Shown here in pieces: positions 1 to 7,469 of a stretch of 64,000 nt of DNA. A model generated the notes under the pieces. That model did not search any database. It was not told the origin of the DNA and saw only the letters and a list, made by a program, of their open reading frames with translations. The stretch spans positions 50,805 to 114,804 of the forward strand of contig JAHCHP010000011.1 of NCBI GenBank assembly GCA_026129765.1, given 5' to 3'. Source of the stretch: Fimbriimonadia bacterium (lineage in GTDB: Bacteria; Armatimonadota; Fimbriimonadia; Fimbriimonadales; GBS-DC). The number at the start of each line of letters is the position of its first letter. The first letter of the stretch is position 1. The translations under genes were made by a program, and so were the position numbers.

Positions 1-116
1 GAACCGCGCTGTTGAGCCTGGATAACGGTGCATGCGGGACATCCCCCGCCCTCTTGACTCAAAACGGCAGACGCGAATGATAAAGACGCAAAAATAAAGA
101 TTGCTTTCAAATTCAT
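1..116 (-). CDS. secreted CxxC protein, N-terminal part (cut by left edge)
   Basis: An ATG at 116 (minus) is preceded by a good ribosome-binding site (AGGAGG, revcomp near 123-128). The frame stays open to the window edge, so only about 38 residues are visible. They start with a typical signal peptide (MNLKAIFIFASLSFASAVLS) followed by EGGGCPACTVIQAQQ, a CxxC pair right after the expected cleavage site. It lies 68 nt downstream of the Cys-rich gene 185-694 on the same strand and is probably co-transcribed with it and the AraC regulator. The family cannot be named from this fragment. An exported thiol or metal-binding protein is the simplest inference. Confidence 0.6.
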   Translation of the reverse strand, partial: MNLKAIFIFASLSFASAVLSQEGGGCPACTVIQAQQRG

Positions 117-184
117 GAGTTAATTCCTCCTATTGGGTAAAAAACAGACTGCTGAATGCCATGCCCAAGGGCAGGCATCTGAGT

Positions 185-694
185 TCATGTTGAATAAATA
201 CCCATAGAAGGAGGAGCGCGAGAGGGGCGCAATGGGAGCGGGGGGGAATGATTGGCAACTTCATCGAGCGCAACGATAGGAGCAGGCACAGGCGCAAGTT
301 GCCATTCGAGCGGTTCCTGCAGAAAAGCCTGGAAGAACCATCGTTTCAGTTCTACTCGTTCGGCGCGGTCCCATCGCTGGGGTTCGCTGGTCTTTGAACA
401 AAGTTTGCAATCGGAACACGAGGGATCGGATGAAGATTCTTCTGAGAGGTCCGTACTGCAACAACTCTTTTGAGAGGGCGCAGCAGGCTCAGACGCGCAA
501 CATCCCGCGTTCTCTGCTGGGGTTGAAGCGCAGCATCCCGCGTTCTCTGCTGGGGTTGAAGCGCAGCATCCTCCGCGAGCCTCCACATCGCAGGCGCAAT
601 CGGACGAGGCGAAGACAAACGCAGGCGCGATAACCAGCCATAGGCTGAATAGCCATGCGATGCCTGAACTCCACTTCGTTCTGTATTTGCGCAT
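185..694 (-). CDS. small secreted Cys-rich protein with 11-residue repeats
   Basis: Family not recognised. The protein of 169 aa begins at ATG 694, chosen because a purine-rich RBS (AAGAGAGAG) precedes it; an upstream in-frame start exists at 766 but would overlap the regulator gene. It has a charged N-terminus, a hydrophobic segment (about residues 11-28, ending in VFASS) and then a mature region with 13 cysteines in roughly 75 residues, including CxC, four CC pairs and CxxC (CSDCKLC). Two exact copies of CCASTPAENAG and a third partial copy lie in the middle. The C-terminal half lacks Cys. The gene starts 41 nt after an AraC-type regulator. Cys clusters in an exported protein suggest metal or thiol binding, which is inference. 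Expression is not proven. Confidence 0.6.
   Translation of the reverse strand: MRKYRTKWSSGIAWLFSLWLVIAPAFVFASSDCACDVEARGGCCASTPAENAGCCASTPAENAGCCASEPAAPSQKSCCSTDLSEESSSDPSCSDCKLCSKTSEPQRWDRAERVELKRWFFQAFLQEPLEWQLAPVPAPIVALDEVANHSPPLPLRPSRAPPSMGIYST
501..566 (-). repeat. 33-bp direct repeat, two exact tandem copies inside the Cys-rich gene
   Basis: Positions 501-533 and 534-566 are identical and a third copy begins at 567 before diverging. The unit is 11 codons long, so copy-number change keeps the reading frame. Confidence 0.9.
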
Positions 695-735
695 ATACTC
701 TCTCTTGACGATTGATCGTGTCAAAGGTTCCTTGT

Positions 736-1611
736 TTACAGCTTCTGCGAATCGGCGGCATCCCAAACGGGATGGGGCGCTCGCCGGAATTGGCTGGGGG
801 GCTGCCCAAATCGCTGCCGGAACGCTTTCGCGAAATGGCTGAGATTCAAATAGCCCACCTCCAACGCGATTTCCGAAACCGACATCGCATTATGGGCTAA
901 TAAGTAAGCCGCCCGGCGTAAGCGCAGTTCGGTTAAATAAGCGGAAGGCGAACATCCCACCGCCACCCGGAAAAGACGCTGACACTGACGGGAACTGACC
1001 CCCAAGCAGTCGCTCGCGCCTTGCAAAGCGTAAGGATCGCTCAGATGGGTTTGTAAATAATCCATCGCCTGCCGCAGGCGTTCTTCTTCTTGCGCGACTT
1101 GGATTTCTGGTCGCTCAAAACAGAGATGAGAGACCAGCTCGCGCACTTTTGCCTCATAAAACAGCCGCAGGCTGCCCACCGAGGGAGGCGTCAGCATCTG
1201 GTCCACCAACACACAGAGCGCAGAGGCATGCGCCGCCAGCGTAACGCGTTCAGGCGCAGCGACTTCTGCCCGGACAAAACCCCGTAATTCGGCAATGACT
1301 TTGTCGGCGTCAGGCAACAGCCAATCGCGCAGGGTCTCCGGCTTAATTTGGATCACCAAATGATGATGCAGCCAACGCTGTTCGGACATGCGCGTTCGGG
1401 GACAGGTCAAAACGGCGGGGTCGGGCGGGCGAAGGCTGATGACAAACTCCCACCAATCAGGCGCGGCGGCAAACTCAGCGCAGGCGAGCGGGTCATCAGA
1501 ATAGAAGCGCCGCTCAAACAGCACATAATGACGAGAACGCGACAACAAGCGCGCTCCGGGCTGAGCCTCTACTTCGCTCATATGGCTTAAGGCAGAAGCT
1601 TTCGTATCCAT
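736..1611 (-). CDS. AraC-family transcriptional regulator
   Basis: A protein of 291 aa. The last ~100 residues form the AraC/XylS double helix-turn-helix: a first HTH around YALQGASDCLGVSSRQCQRLF and a second with SVSEIALEVGYLNLSHFAKA followed by FRQRFGQPPSQFRR, which is the conserved family signature. The first ~180 residues are a putative ligand-sensing part with no motif that I recognise; it contains HHH near residue 83. A clear sigma-70-type promoter lies upstream (1631-1658) and the Cys-rich secreted gene follows 41 nt downstream, so it probably controls its own operon. The ligand is unknown; a metal or thiol stress is a guess from the neighbour. Confidence 0.9.
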   Translation of the reverse strand: MDTKASALSHMSEVEAQPGARLLSRSRHYVLFERRFYSDDPLACAEFAAAPDWWEFVISLRPPDPAVLTCPRTRMSEQRWLHHHLVIQIKPETLRDWLLPDADKVIAELRGFVRAEVAAPERVTLAAHASALCVLVDQMLTPPSVGSLRLFYEAKVRELVSHLCFERPEIQVAQEEERLRQAMDYLQTHLSDPYALQGASDCLGVSSRQCQRLFRVAVGCSPSAYLTELRLRRAAYLLAHNAMSVSEIALEVGYLNLSHFAKAFRQRFGQPPSQFRRAPHPVWDAADSQKL

Positions 1612-1630
1612 TTATTTAACGACGCTAAAT

Positions 1631-1658
1631 ATTATACCCTGATTCGAAACGCTGTCAA
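1631..1658 (-). promoter_or_regulatory. sigma-70-type promoter of the AraC operon
   Basis: Reading the minus strand: TTGACA (1658-1653), 16-nt spacer, TATAAT (1636-1631), with GG directly before the -10. The gene start at 1611 is 20 nt downstream of the -10. The -35 overlaps the stop codon of the upstream protease gene. Confidence 0.85.
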
Positions 1659-3013
1659 CGGATCATCAATGAAAAACCAACAATCACCCCGTTGTTAATC
1701 GCATGTAACACGATACATGGAACGAGTGAACGGGTCTTGGCGAAGAGAATCGCGCAGATCATTCCCAAAAGCGCGACTGGCACTAATCCCCCCAAAAACT
1801 GGGGATGAATCACCGCGAAAAGGAATCCGCTCATGGCTGCGCTGAGCCAGACCTTGCCCGTTTGCTGCCACAAAACCTGGAACAACACGCCCCGGAAAAT
1901 GATCTCTTCAATCAAAGGCGCAAAGATCACGGCTTGTATGAAAACCCGCCACCTCAGCCAAGGGTCTTGGGTCGTAAACGCCTCCTCAATCAAAGGGTTC
2001 GATTGCTCTGGTAGGTGAGGCAATATCAAAAGCCCCAAACAGAATAGTACCGGCAGCGCGAGCGCAACCATCACGCCATAAGCCATCGCGCCTTGGAAAA
2101 GGTTTTTTAAGAAACTGCCCTTTTGCAGTCCCAGCCAGTCCACAGGCGGGTTCGCCATTTGCTGCCAACGATACAAAAAATAGAGAGAAATCACCAGCGC
2201 GCCAAACTGCATAAACAAGCCCTGCGACTCCCAATGGGTTCGAATCAAGAGAATATCTAACAGCAGCATCCCCCAAAAGAAAGCGTTAAAGCCAGATAAG
2301 CTCCCATCGAAGGCGTGAGACGGCAAGTCAGGGAACGGCTTCAATGGGATCGTTTTCCACCACTGCGTTGCGACGATCCACACTAACAACCCCACCCCAA
2401 CCACCAAAACCAGAAGACCAGCAAAAATCAACACTCCCAGTGAAACAAGCTGGTATTGGGCTTCCAATTGAAAAGATTGTCGGTACGACCGCCCCCTATC
2501 CTCCTGCTTTGCCTTTTCATAAGCCTTCGCCCTGGCAAGCGTCAACCACCAGCCTTCGCCCGCAAGCGACAACTGATCGATGAGCAACGGCACTTCGTCG
2601 GGTGTCAGCGGGTTGGAACCATAGATACGATGTATGGCGTAAGCGATTTGCGCGCGTTCCGATTGAGTTTTGTTGGGAAACTGAGATTCTATGCCGCGTA
2701 AAAAGACAGGCGAGGTTTTAGGCTGCCATTCCCTCTCCATCACGATCTGCCGCAGGCGCGCTTCCCCTTCTAAATCGGTTCCCCACAGTTCATACAACGA
2801 GCGTTGAACCTCTTTCAAGTTCTCTTTTTGCCCCAAGCCCAACAGGGAAAGAACTTGAAAATCGGTCGCTATCAGCGAAAAAGTATCGCGGGTGGAACTG
2901 CTTTTAGATGGCTCACGAAGCAGCCAAATAAATTGCGCCGAATTGAGAACGACCATGAAGGTGAAAAAGAGGATTGCGATCCACCATGCCGAGCGCGCGC
3001 GGGAGACATTCAT
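1655..3013 (-). CDS. CPBP-family intramembrane metalloprotease
   Basis: A protein of 452 aa with many hydrophobic segments: one at the N-terminus (IAILFFTFMVVLNSAQFIWL), another around residues 190-215, and a cluster in the C-terminal half. Near the C-terminus are the three motifs of the CPBP (CAAX protease / bacteriocin-processing, Abi) family: EEIIFRG, a FxxxHPQ motif in a membrane helix, and HAINNG. These supply the catalytic Glu and metal-binding His/Asn. The region between the first helix and residue ~190 is a soluble, helical extension unlike the minimal family. The gene starts 11 nt after the end of tRNA-Ser, so both may share a transcript. Substrate unknown. Confidence 0.9.
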   Translation of the reverse strand: MNVSRARSAWWIAILFFTFMVVLNSAQFIWLLREPSKSSSTRDTFSLIATDFQVLSLLGLGQKENLKEVQRSLYELWGTDLEGEARLRQIVMEREWQPKTSPVFLRGIESQFPNKTQSERAQIAYAIHRIYGSNPLTPDEVPLLIDQLSLAGEGWWLTLARAKAYEKAKQEDRGRSYRQSFQLEAQYQLVSLGVLIFAGLLVLVVGVGLLVWIVATQWWKTIPLKPFPDLPSHAFDGSLSGFNAFFWGMLLLDILLIRTHWESQGLFMQFGALVISLYFLYRWQQMANPPVDWLGLQKGSFLKNLFQGAMAYGVMVALALPVLFCLGLLILPHLPEQSNPLIEEAFTTQDPWLRWRVFIQAVIFAPLIEEIIFRGVLFQVLWQQTGKVWLSAAMSGFLFAVIHPQFLGGLVPVALLGMICAILFAKTRSLVPCIVLHAINNGVIVGFSLMIR

Positions 3014-3023
3014 GAGGTTAAGA

Positions 3024-3118
3024 TGGCGGAGGGTCTGGGATTCGAACCCAGGACAAGGGCTTTACACCCCTGTAACCACTTAGCAGGCGGCCCCTTTCGA
3101 CCACTCAGGCAACCCTCC
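3024..3118 (-). tRNA. tRNA-Ser (anticodon GCT)
   Basis: The minus strand folds as a class II tRNA. The 7-bp acceptor stem is GGAGGGT/ACCCTCC with discriminator G, and 3'-CCA is encoded (3026-3024). The anticodon loop is CTGCTAA, giving GCT. There is a long variable arm, and the T-arm contains GGTTCGAATCC. Length is about 95 nt. The long variable arm and GCT anticodon identify serine. Confidence 0.95.
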
Positions 3119-3191
3119 GACTATCCATGATTATACCACAAATGGACTTAGGATTTGTCAAGTCTTTTCTCTGCGCTTGGCCGCAAAACTT

Positions 3192-3219
3192 AAAAAAGCC
3201 CCTGCGGTCAAGCAGGGGC
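3192..3219 (-). terminator. Rho-independent terminator of the AraC/GyrI gene
   Basis: Perfect 8-bp stem GCCCCTGC/GCAGGGGC with a 6-nt loop (3198-3219), followed on the minus strand by six T (3197-3192). It lies 45 nt after the stop of the gene at 3264-4148. Confidence 0.9.
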
Positions 3220-3263
3220 AAGGTCTCACCCTGATAGGTGTGTTTTTGTGTTGGAAAACGAGA

Positions 3264-4148
3264 TTAATAAGCGGGCGCGAGCGGTATCCAGATTTCGGTG
3301 ATCAGTTCTTCTTCCGGCGTAACACTCATATCGCTCACATATTTTTCAAAACAGGGTCCAGCCTCGGGATCATTCATGGGCGCGGGCTGTCTGCCTGTTT
3401 TAGGGAGAGCCTCCGTGAAGGCGCGCATCCAAGCGTCGCCCAAACCCGAATAAGGTCCCACATAAGTCGCCACCGCATATTCGCCGCCTTTTAACGGACC
3501 GATTTCTACAGGGGGTTCGACCGCGATTTCACCCGGTAAGGTAACACAGGCGGCTGAACGAAGTTCCTCTTCAGAAACGGCTTCAGGATCATCATAGTAG
3601 ATGCCCAACATCTCCGCATGGGGTCCTTTCAATTCTTCTTTGGTCTGCGCCCACTGACCCAGTTTTTCGAACGCGCTGCCGATTTTATAATAAGCGCCAG
3701 TATGTCGCACAAAAGCCACTAAACGGTCGGGACATTGTTCAATTCGTACATCCATTTTAATTCCTCCTGTCTCCTGCAATGGTTGGATTGAAAGTGCGGC
3801 TATCGCAAAAGGATTATTGCGGTATACGCTGGGCGAAACGCCTGTCATCGTTTTGAAGGCGCGGGAAAACGATTCATGCGACTCATAACCTGCTTCCAAA
3901 GCGATCCGGGCGATGGGCGTCTCTGAGCCGATTAATTGCTGCGCTGCCTGCTGCAGCCGCGCTTGCCGCACATAGTCCGATATCGTTTGCCCCAGCATCC
4001 CCTGAAAGACCCGGTGAAAATGGTAAGGCGACAAGCAAGCGACTCTCGACAGTCTACCCAGCGTCAATTCTTCACTCAGATGGCAATGGATATGCTCGAT
4101 GACGCGCCCAATAATCTCCTGATAATGTGTCTGAGTTTCCCTTCGCAT
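3264..4148 (-). CDS. AraC-family regulator with GyrI-like ligand-binding domain
   Basis: The chosen start is ATG 4148 (294 aa), preceded by AGGAAGAGCGG. The alternative ATG at 4169 lies only 2 nt after a TATAAT element and is probably not transcribed. The N-terminal ~110 residues are the AraC DNA-binding domain (first HTH ELTLGRLSRVACLSPYHFHR, second IARIALEAGYESHESFSRAF, then the FKTMTGVSPSVYR signature). Residues ~130-294 form a GyrI-like/SOUL-type effector domain, as in Rob and SoxS-related drug sensors (VRIEQCPDRLVAFVRHTGAY near its start, GGEYAVATYVGPY later). Such proteins usually sense hydrophobic drugs and activate efflux. No transporter is adjacent, so the target is unknown. Confidence 0.92.
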   Translation of the reverse strand: MRRETQTHYQEIIGRVIEHIHCHLSEELTLGRLSRVACLSPYHFHRVFQGMLGQTISDYVRQARLQQAAQQLIGSETPIARIALEAGYESHESFSRAFKTMTGVSPSVYRNNPFAIAALSIQPLQETGGIKMDVRIEQCPDRLVAFVRHTGAYYKIGSAFEKLGQWAQTKEELKGPHAEMLGIYYDDPEAVSEEELRSAACVTLPGEIAVEPPVEIGPLKGGEYAVATYVGPYSGLGDAWMRAFTEALPKTGRQPAPMNDPEAGPCFEKYVSDMSVTPEEELITEIWIPLAPAY

Positions 4149-4170
4149 TCCGCTCTTCCTTGTAAACATA

Positions 4171-4178
4171 ATTATACC
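4171..4178 (-). promoter_or_regulatory. -10 element (GG-TATAAT) of the AraC/GyrI gene
   Basis: The minus strand reads GGTATAAT from 4178 to 4171, 23 nt upstream of the preferred ATG at 4148. No convincing -35 was seen. Confidence 0.65.
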
Positions 4179-4233
4179 TTATTTCGTTTATTTTGGCTTG
4201 ACATTTCTTGCGATTCTTCTGCAACGCGCTACG

Positions 4234-4241
4234 GGTATAAT
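4234..4241 (+). promoter_or_regulatory. -10 element (GG-TATAAT) of the first RM operon
   Basis: GGTATAAT at 4234-4241, followed by the RBS AAGGAG (4263-4268) and TTG at 4275. A TTGACA at 4198-4203 is 32 nt upstream, too far to be its -35. Confidence 0.65.
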
Positions 4242-4274
4242 TCATTTGTCATTTCGACTTTTAAGGAGACAACA

Positions 4275-5312
4275 TTGAATTCTCGTAAAGGAACAGACAG
4301 TTTATTTGAAGTCGAAGATCGCATCTCGCTCTCAACGAGTAAAATTTCCCAGGAGCGATTGGAAAAACTCCCGCGTTTAGATACTGATCTGGCATTATTG
4401 ACTTCTTTAAGGCGGTTTTGCCGGTTGGGTCCGGGTGATGTGTGGACTGACCCCGTGAGCGGCCACAGGGTTGGCTGCTTGGATGCCTCTGACCCAGAAT
4501 CGCTTCAATGCCTCATGCAAAATGAAAATCCTGTGATGGCTGTTAATGACCCCCCTTACAATTTTCGCATTGGCAACGAACACTCTACGCTTTTATCGTC
4601 TGAGAAATTAGAGGAGTATATTCAATTTAGTCGATTATGGATTAAGAATCTGTTAAGCCAACTTGCAGACCATGCTTCTTTTTATTTGTGGACAGGCGCG
4701 GACATTAAAAACGGCTTCCAGCCATTACCCGATTTAATGCTGCTACTACGGCAATTCCCAGAGCTTGTGCCGCGCAACTTCATCACAATGCGCAATCAGC
4801 GAGGCTATGGAACTCAAAAGAATTGGATGTGGGTTCGTCAAGAGTTGCTTTATTATGTTAAGGGAAACCCGCCTTTCTTTCCGGAAGCGGAATATACCGA
4901 CATTCCTCGTATCCTGCGCGGATATTATAAAGATGTGGGAGGCGAAACGATTGAAACCAGTGAACGAAGCCGGTCAGAATTCATTCGAGCCGGTAATGTC
5001 TGGGTCGATATCCAGCAGGTTTTCTATCGCCTTGAAGAGAACGTGCCGGGCTGTTATGCGCAAAAACCCTTGAAGTCCATAGAACGGATCATCGCTTCTG
5101 GCACACGCGCAGGGGAGGGTGTGGCGGACCTCTTCTCACATTCAGGCACAACGCTCATAGCGGGTGAGCGGTTGGGTAGAAGGGTGTTCACTTGTGATAT
5201 CGAACCGGTTTTCGCAGAACTGACCATCAGGCGATTGGAGCGTTTTCGGGCAACCGGCAAAACGGGTTGGCAGTGGCAAAATCCTTTTCCTGAATGGGAG
5301 ATTCACCCATGA
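4275..5312 (+). CDS. type II DNA methyltransferase (N6-A or N4-C, motif order IV-I)
   Basis: A protein of 345 aa from a TTG start at 4275, chosen because AAGGAG sits 6 nt upstream and the promoter lies before it; the open frame extends upstream to 3936 but would overlap the divergent regulator. Motif IV (NDPPYN, about residue 93) precedes motif I (DLFSHSGTTLIAGERLG, about residue 290, then TCDIEP). This is the beta-class order of the N6_N4 methyltransferase family. The central ~180 residues, including RGYGTQKNWMWVRQE and NVWVDIQQVF, hold the target-recognition region. It overlaps the nuclease gene by 4 nt and is transcribed with it. The recognition sequence cannot be read from the sequence. 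Confidence 0.9.
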   Translation: MNSRKGTDSLFEVEDRISLSTSKISQERLEKLPRLDTDLALLTSLRRFCRLGPGDVWTDPVSGHRVGCLDASDPESLQCLMQNENPVMAVNDPPYNFRIGNEHSTLLSSEKLEEYIQFSRLWIKNLLSQLADHASFYLWTGADIKNGFQPLPDLMLLLRQFPELVPRNFITMRNQRGYGTQKNWMWVRQELLYYVKGNPPFFPEAEYTDIPRILRGYYKDVGGETIETSERSRSEFIRAGNVWVDIQQVFYRLEENVPGCYAQKPLKSIERIIASGTRAGEGVADLFSHSGTTLIAGERLGRRVFTCDIEPVFAELTIRRLERFRATGKTGWQWQNPFPEWEIHP

Positions 5313-6019
5313 GGTTGAGTGATCTGCACGACAAACTTGATGAGTGGATCGCTCAACTCCCGGAAAGTCAAAGAAACATTCTCCAATCTCAAGAAGCGCA
5401 TTATCGCGCCGTTTATCCTTTTAACGAGGTCGAGCTCAAAATTGCGCTCCTACTGGCAAACAGCGCCATGCGCTGGGATGACTATCTGAAGCTGCGAAAG
5501 AAATACATCGATTCAAACCAGTATCTTGATCTCTTCGGGCTTGCCCCGCGAGTCTTCGGCGAAGTTTGGGCGCATGAACATATCAGGTCTTTAGACTTGC
5601 GCTTTCAAATCCCAAACAAAGCGATAGACCCCAACTATGATGGAGAGTACGATTTATGGATAGAACGCGCACGTGTAGAAGTAAAAGCCTCAAGAGCAGT
5701 TCGTAAATTTGCAAAAACCAATCTTTCAGAGAAAGCCCTCCATTCAACTGAACAGGCTCCTTTTTTAATGAATTTCCAGCAGTTGAAACCCCAATTTTGC
5801 GATGTATTTCTATTCGTTGGCGTCTGGATAGACAAAATCAGGTACTGGGTTTTGTCCAGTGTTGAGGCAGAAAACATTCCCTACTTCTCGCGCCAACATC
5901 GAGGCGGTATTGAATATCAAATCATAATCACCCATAAAAATATCACCCAATTTGCGCCCTATGAAGTCGAAGAAGAGGCGATTGCAGAGGCGGCGGTTCT
6001 GAAAGCCCAAATTGAGTGA
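5309..6019 (+). CDS. putative type II restriction endonuclease, PD-(D/E)XK type
   Basis: A protein of 236 aa. ATG 5309 overlaps the methyltransferase stop (ATGA) and has GGGAG 8 nt upstream; an alternative ATG at 5294 is less well placed. No family member is recognised by sequence. A plausible PD-(D/E)XK core is visible around residues 105-125: YDGEYDLW then RVEVKAS, matching the D...ExK spacing of many restriction enzymes. The length and translational coupling to a methyltransferase support the assignment. Overlapping the genes would keep nuclease synthesis dependent on the methyltransferase message, which is an inference. Confidence 0.75.
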   Translation: MRLSDLHDKLDEWIAQLPESQRNILQSQEAHYRAVYPFNEVELKIALLLANSAMRWDDYLKLRKKYIDSNQYLDLFGLAPRVFGEVWAHEHIRSLDLRFQIPNKAIDPNYDGEYDLWIERARVEVKASRAVRKFAKTNLSEKALHSTEQAPFLMNFQQLKPQFCDVFLFVGVWIDKIRYWVLSSVEAENIPYFSRQHRGGIEYQIIITHKNITQFAPYEVEEEAIAEAAVLKAQIE

Positions 6020-6035
6020 TGAACAAGGTCTGTGG

Positions 6036-6043
6036 GGTATAAT
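6036..6043 (+). promoter_or_regulatory. -10 element (GG-TATAAT) of glmU-prs
   Basis: GGTATAAT at 6036-6043, 25 nt before the glmU start at 6069. A -35 is not clear. Confidence 0.65.
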
Positions 6044-6068
6044 TAGACGCTGAGCAGGAGGGGAATGG

Positions 6069-7466
6069 ATGTCGCAGCCACACCCGTTTACAGGGATCGT
6101 TTTGGCAGCTGGTAAAGGGACTCGAATGAAGTCGGAAAAGCCCAAGGCGCTGATGCCTTTGTTAGGGTTGCCTTTGACTATGCATGGGCTGAGCGCTCTC
6201 AAAAGCGCAGGCTCCGAACCCCCTATCGTGGTCGTTGGTCATGGCGCGGAAGAGGTCAAAAGAGCGCTGGGCGAACAGTTCCATTATGCCCTTCAAACAG
6301 AACAATTAGGCACAGGACACGCCTGCCTACAAGCCATTCCTTTCATCGCGCCTCATCTCAAAACGGTTATTGTCGCGGCAGGCGATTCACCGCTGGTAAC
6401 GGACGAAGCCTTTCTTTCCATGCTCCAATTGCACCTCGAATCGGGCGCAGCCGCCACCGTAGCGATTGCGGTGTTAGAGAACCCCACCGGATACGGCAGG
6501 ATTTTGCGCGATTCCACAGGGCAAGTCACAGGCATTGTGGAAGAAAAGGACGCGACACCTGAACAAAAACAGATTCGAGAGGTTTGCACCTCCTTCTATG
6601 TGTTTGAAGTAGCGGCTCTGCGCGATGCCCTGCCCCGCCTGAGCAACCAAAACGCGCAAGGCGAATATTACCTAACCGATGTGATCGCGATGCTTGCCCA
6701 AGAAGGCGCGCCGGTGGTCGCATGGGTTGCGCCCGATCCCAACCTGCTGATGGGGGTCAATAACCGTTGGGAACTGGCGCAAGCAGGGATGATTTTACGA
6801 GAGCGGCTGCTCAAACAATTTGCGCTGCAAGGCGTCACGGTTGTGGACCCTCTGACAACCTATGTAGACGCTGCAGTTCAAATCGGCGTGGACACCGTCA
6901 TTGAACCCAATACCCACCTGCGGGGCAATACAGTGGTGGGTTCCGATTGTGTGCTGGGTCCCGACCTATTGGTTCAAGACTCCCGAATTGGCGACCACTG
7001 CCAACTGTTGCGCTCCCATATCATTCAAGCAGAGATCGAATCCCATGTGCGGGTGGGACCCTTCGCAAACCTGCGTCCGGGAACCTGCTTGAAACAAGGC
7101 GCGCAAATCGGCGATTTTGTGGAAATCAAAAACGCGGTCATCGGCGAAGGGGCAAAAGCCATGCACCTCAGCTATATTGGCGACGCGGAGGTAGGCGCCA
7201 GGGCGAACATTGGCGCAGGAACAATTACTTGCAACTATGACGGCGCGCGCAAGCATCGAACCGTGATAGGCTCCGGAGCGTTTGTCGGCTCCAACTCCAC
7301 GCTCATCGCGCCCCTGACCATTGGCGATGGCGCCTATGTCGCCGCGGGCAGCGCGATCAACCAACCTGTTCCGCCAGATGCTCTGGCCATTGCGCGTTCT
7401 TTTCAAACCGTAAAAGAAGGATGGGCAGCCAAACGACGCGAACAAAGTAGCAAAAAAGAGGGTTAA
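6069..7466 (+). CDS. glmU: bifunctional GlcNAc-1-P uridyltransferase / GlcN-1-P acetyltransferase
   Basis: A protein of 465 aa, normal for GlmU. The N-terminal half is the uridyltransferase, with VLAAGKGTRMKSEKPKAL (G-x-G-T-R-M-x-S nucleotide loop) at residue ~11. The C-terminal half is a left-handed beta-helix of hexapeptide repeats ending with NIGAGTITCNYDGARKH and GSGAFVGSNSTLIAP, the acetyltransferase signature. It makes UDP-GlcNAc for peptidoglycan and other polymers from glucosamine-1-phosphate, acetyl-CoA and UTP, in the cytoplasm. RBS GCAGGAGGGG precedes ATG 6069. prs follows after 3 nt, so the two form an operon. Confidence 0.97.
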   Translation: MSQPHPFTGIVLAAGKGTRMKSEKPKALMPLLGLPLTMHGLSALKSAGSEPPIVVVGHGAEEVKRALGEQFHYALQTEQLGTGHACLQAIPFIAPHLKTVIVAAGDSPLVTDEAFLSMLQLHLESGAAATVAIAVLENPTGYGRILRDSTGQVTGIVEEKDATPEQKQIREVCTSFYVFEVAALRDALPRLSNQNAQGEYYLTDVIAMLAQEGAPVVAWVAPDPNLLMGVNNRWELAQAGMILRERLLKQFALQGVTVVDPLTTYVDAAVQIGVDTVIEPNTHLRGNTVVGSDCVLGPDLLVQDSRIGDHCQLLRSHIIQAEIESHVRVGPFANLRPGTCLKQGAQIGDFVEIKNAVIGEGAKAMHLSYIGDAEVGARANIGAGTITCNYDGARKHRTVIGSGAFVGSNSTLIAPLTIGDGAYVAAGSAINQPVPPDALAIARSFQTVKEGWAAKRREQSSKKEG

Positions 7467-7469
7467 TCG

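Noticed and set aside
2804..3130. Plus-strand ORF across the tRNA (VWDSNPGQGLYTPVTT / GLGFEPRTRAL-type peptides)
   Set aside because: These are well-known false translations of the tRNA-Ser antisense strand.
4198..4241. TTGACA at 4198 as -35 of the RM promoter
   Set aside because: The spacing to TATAAT is 32 nt, about twice the usual.
3936..4274. Longer methyltransferase starting at 3936
   Set aside because: It would overlap the divergent AraC/GyrI gene and the promoter; TTG 4275 has AAGGAG and a promoter in front.
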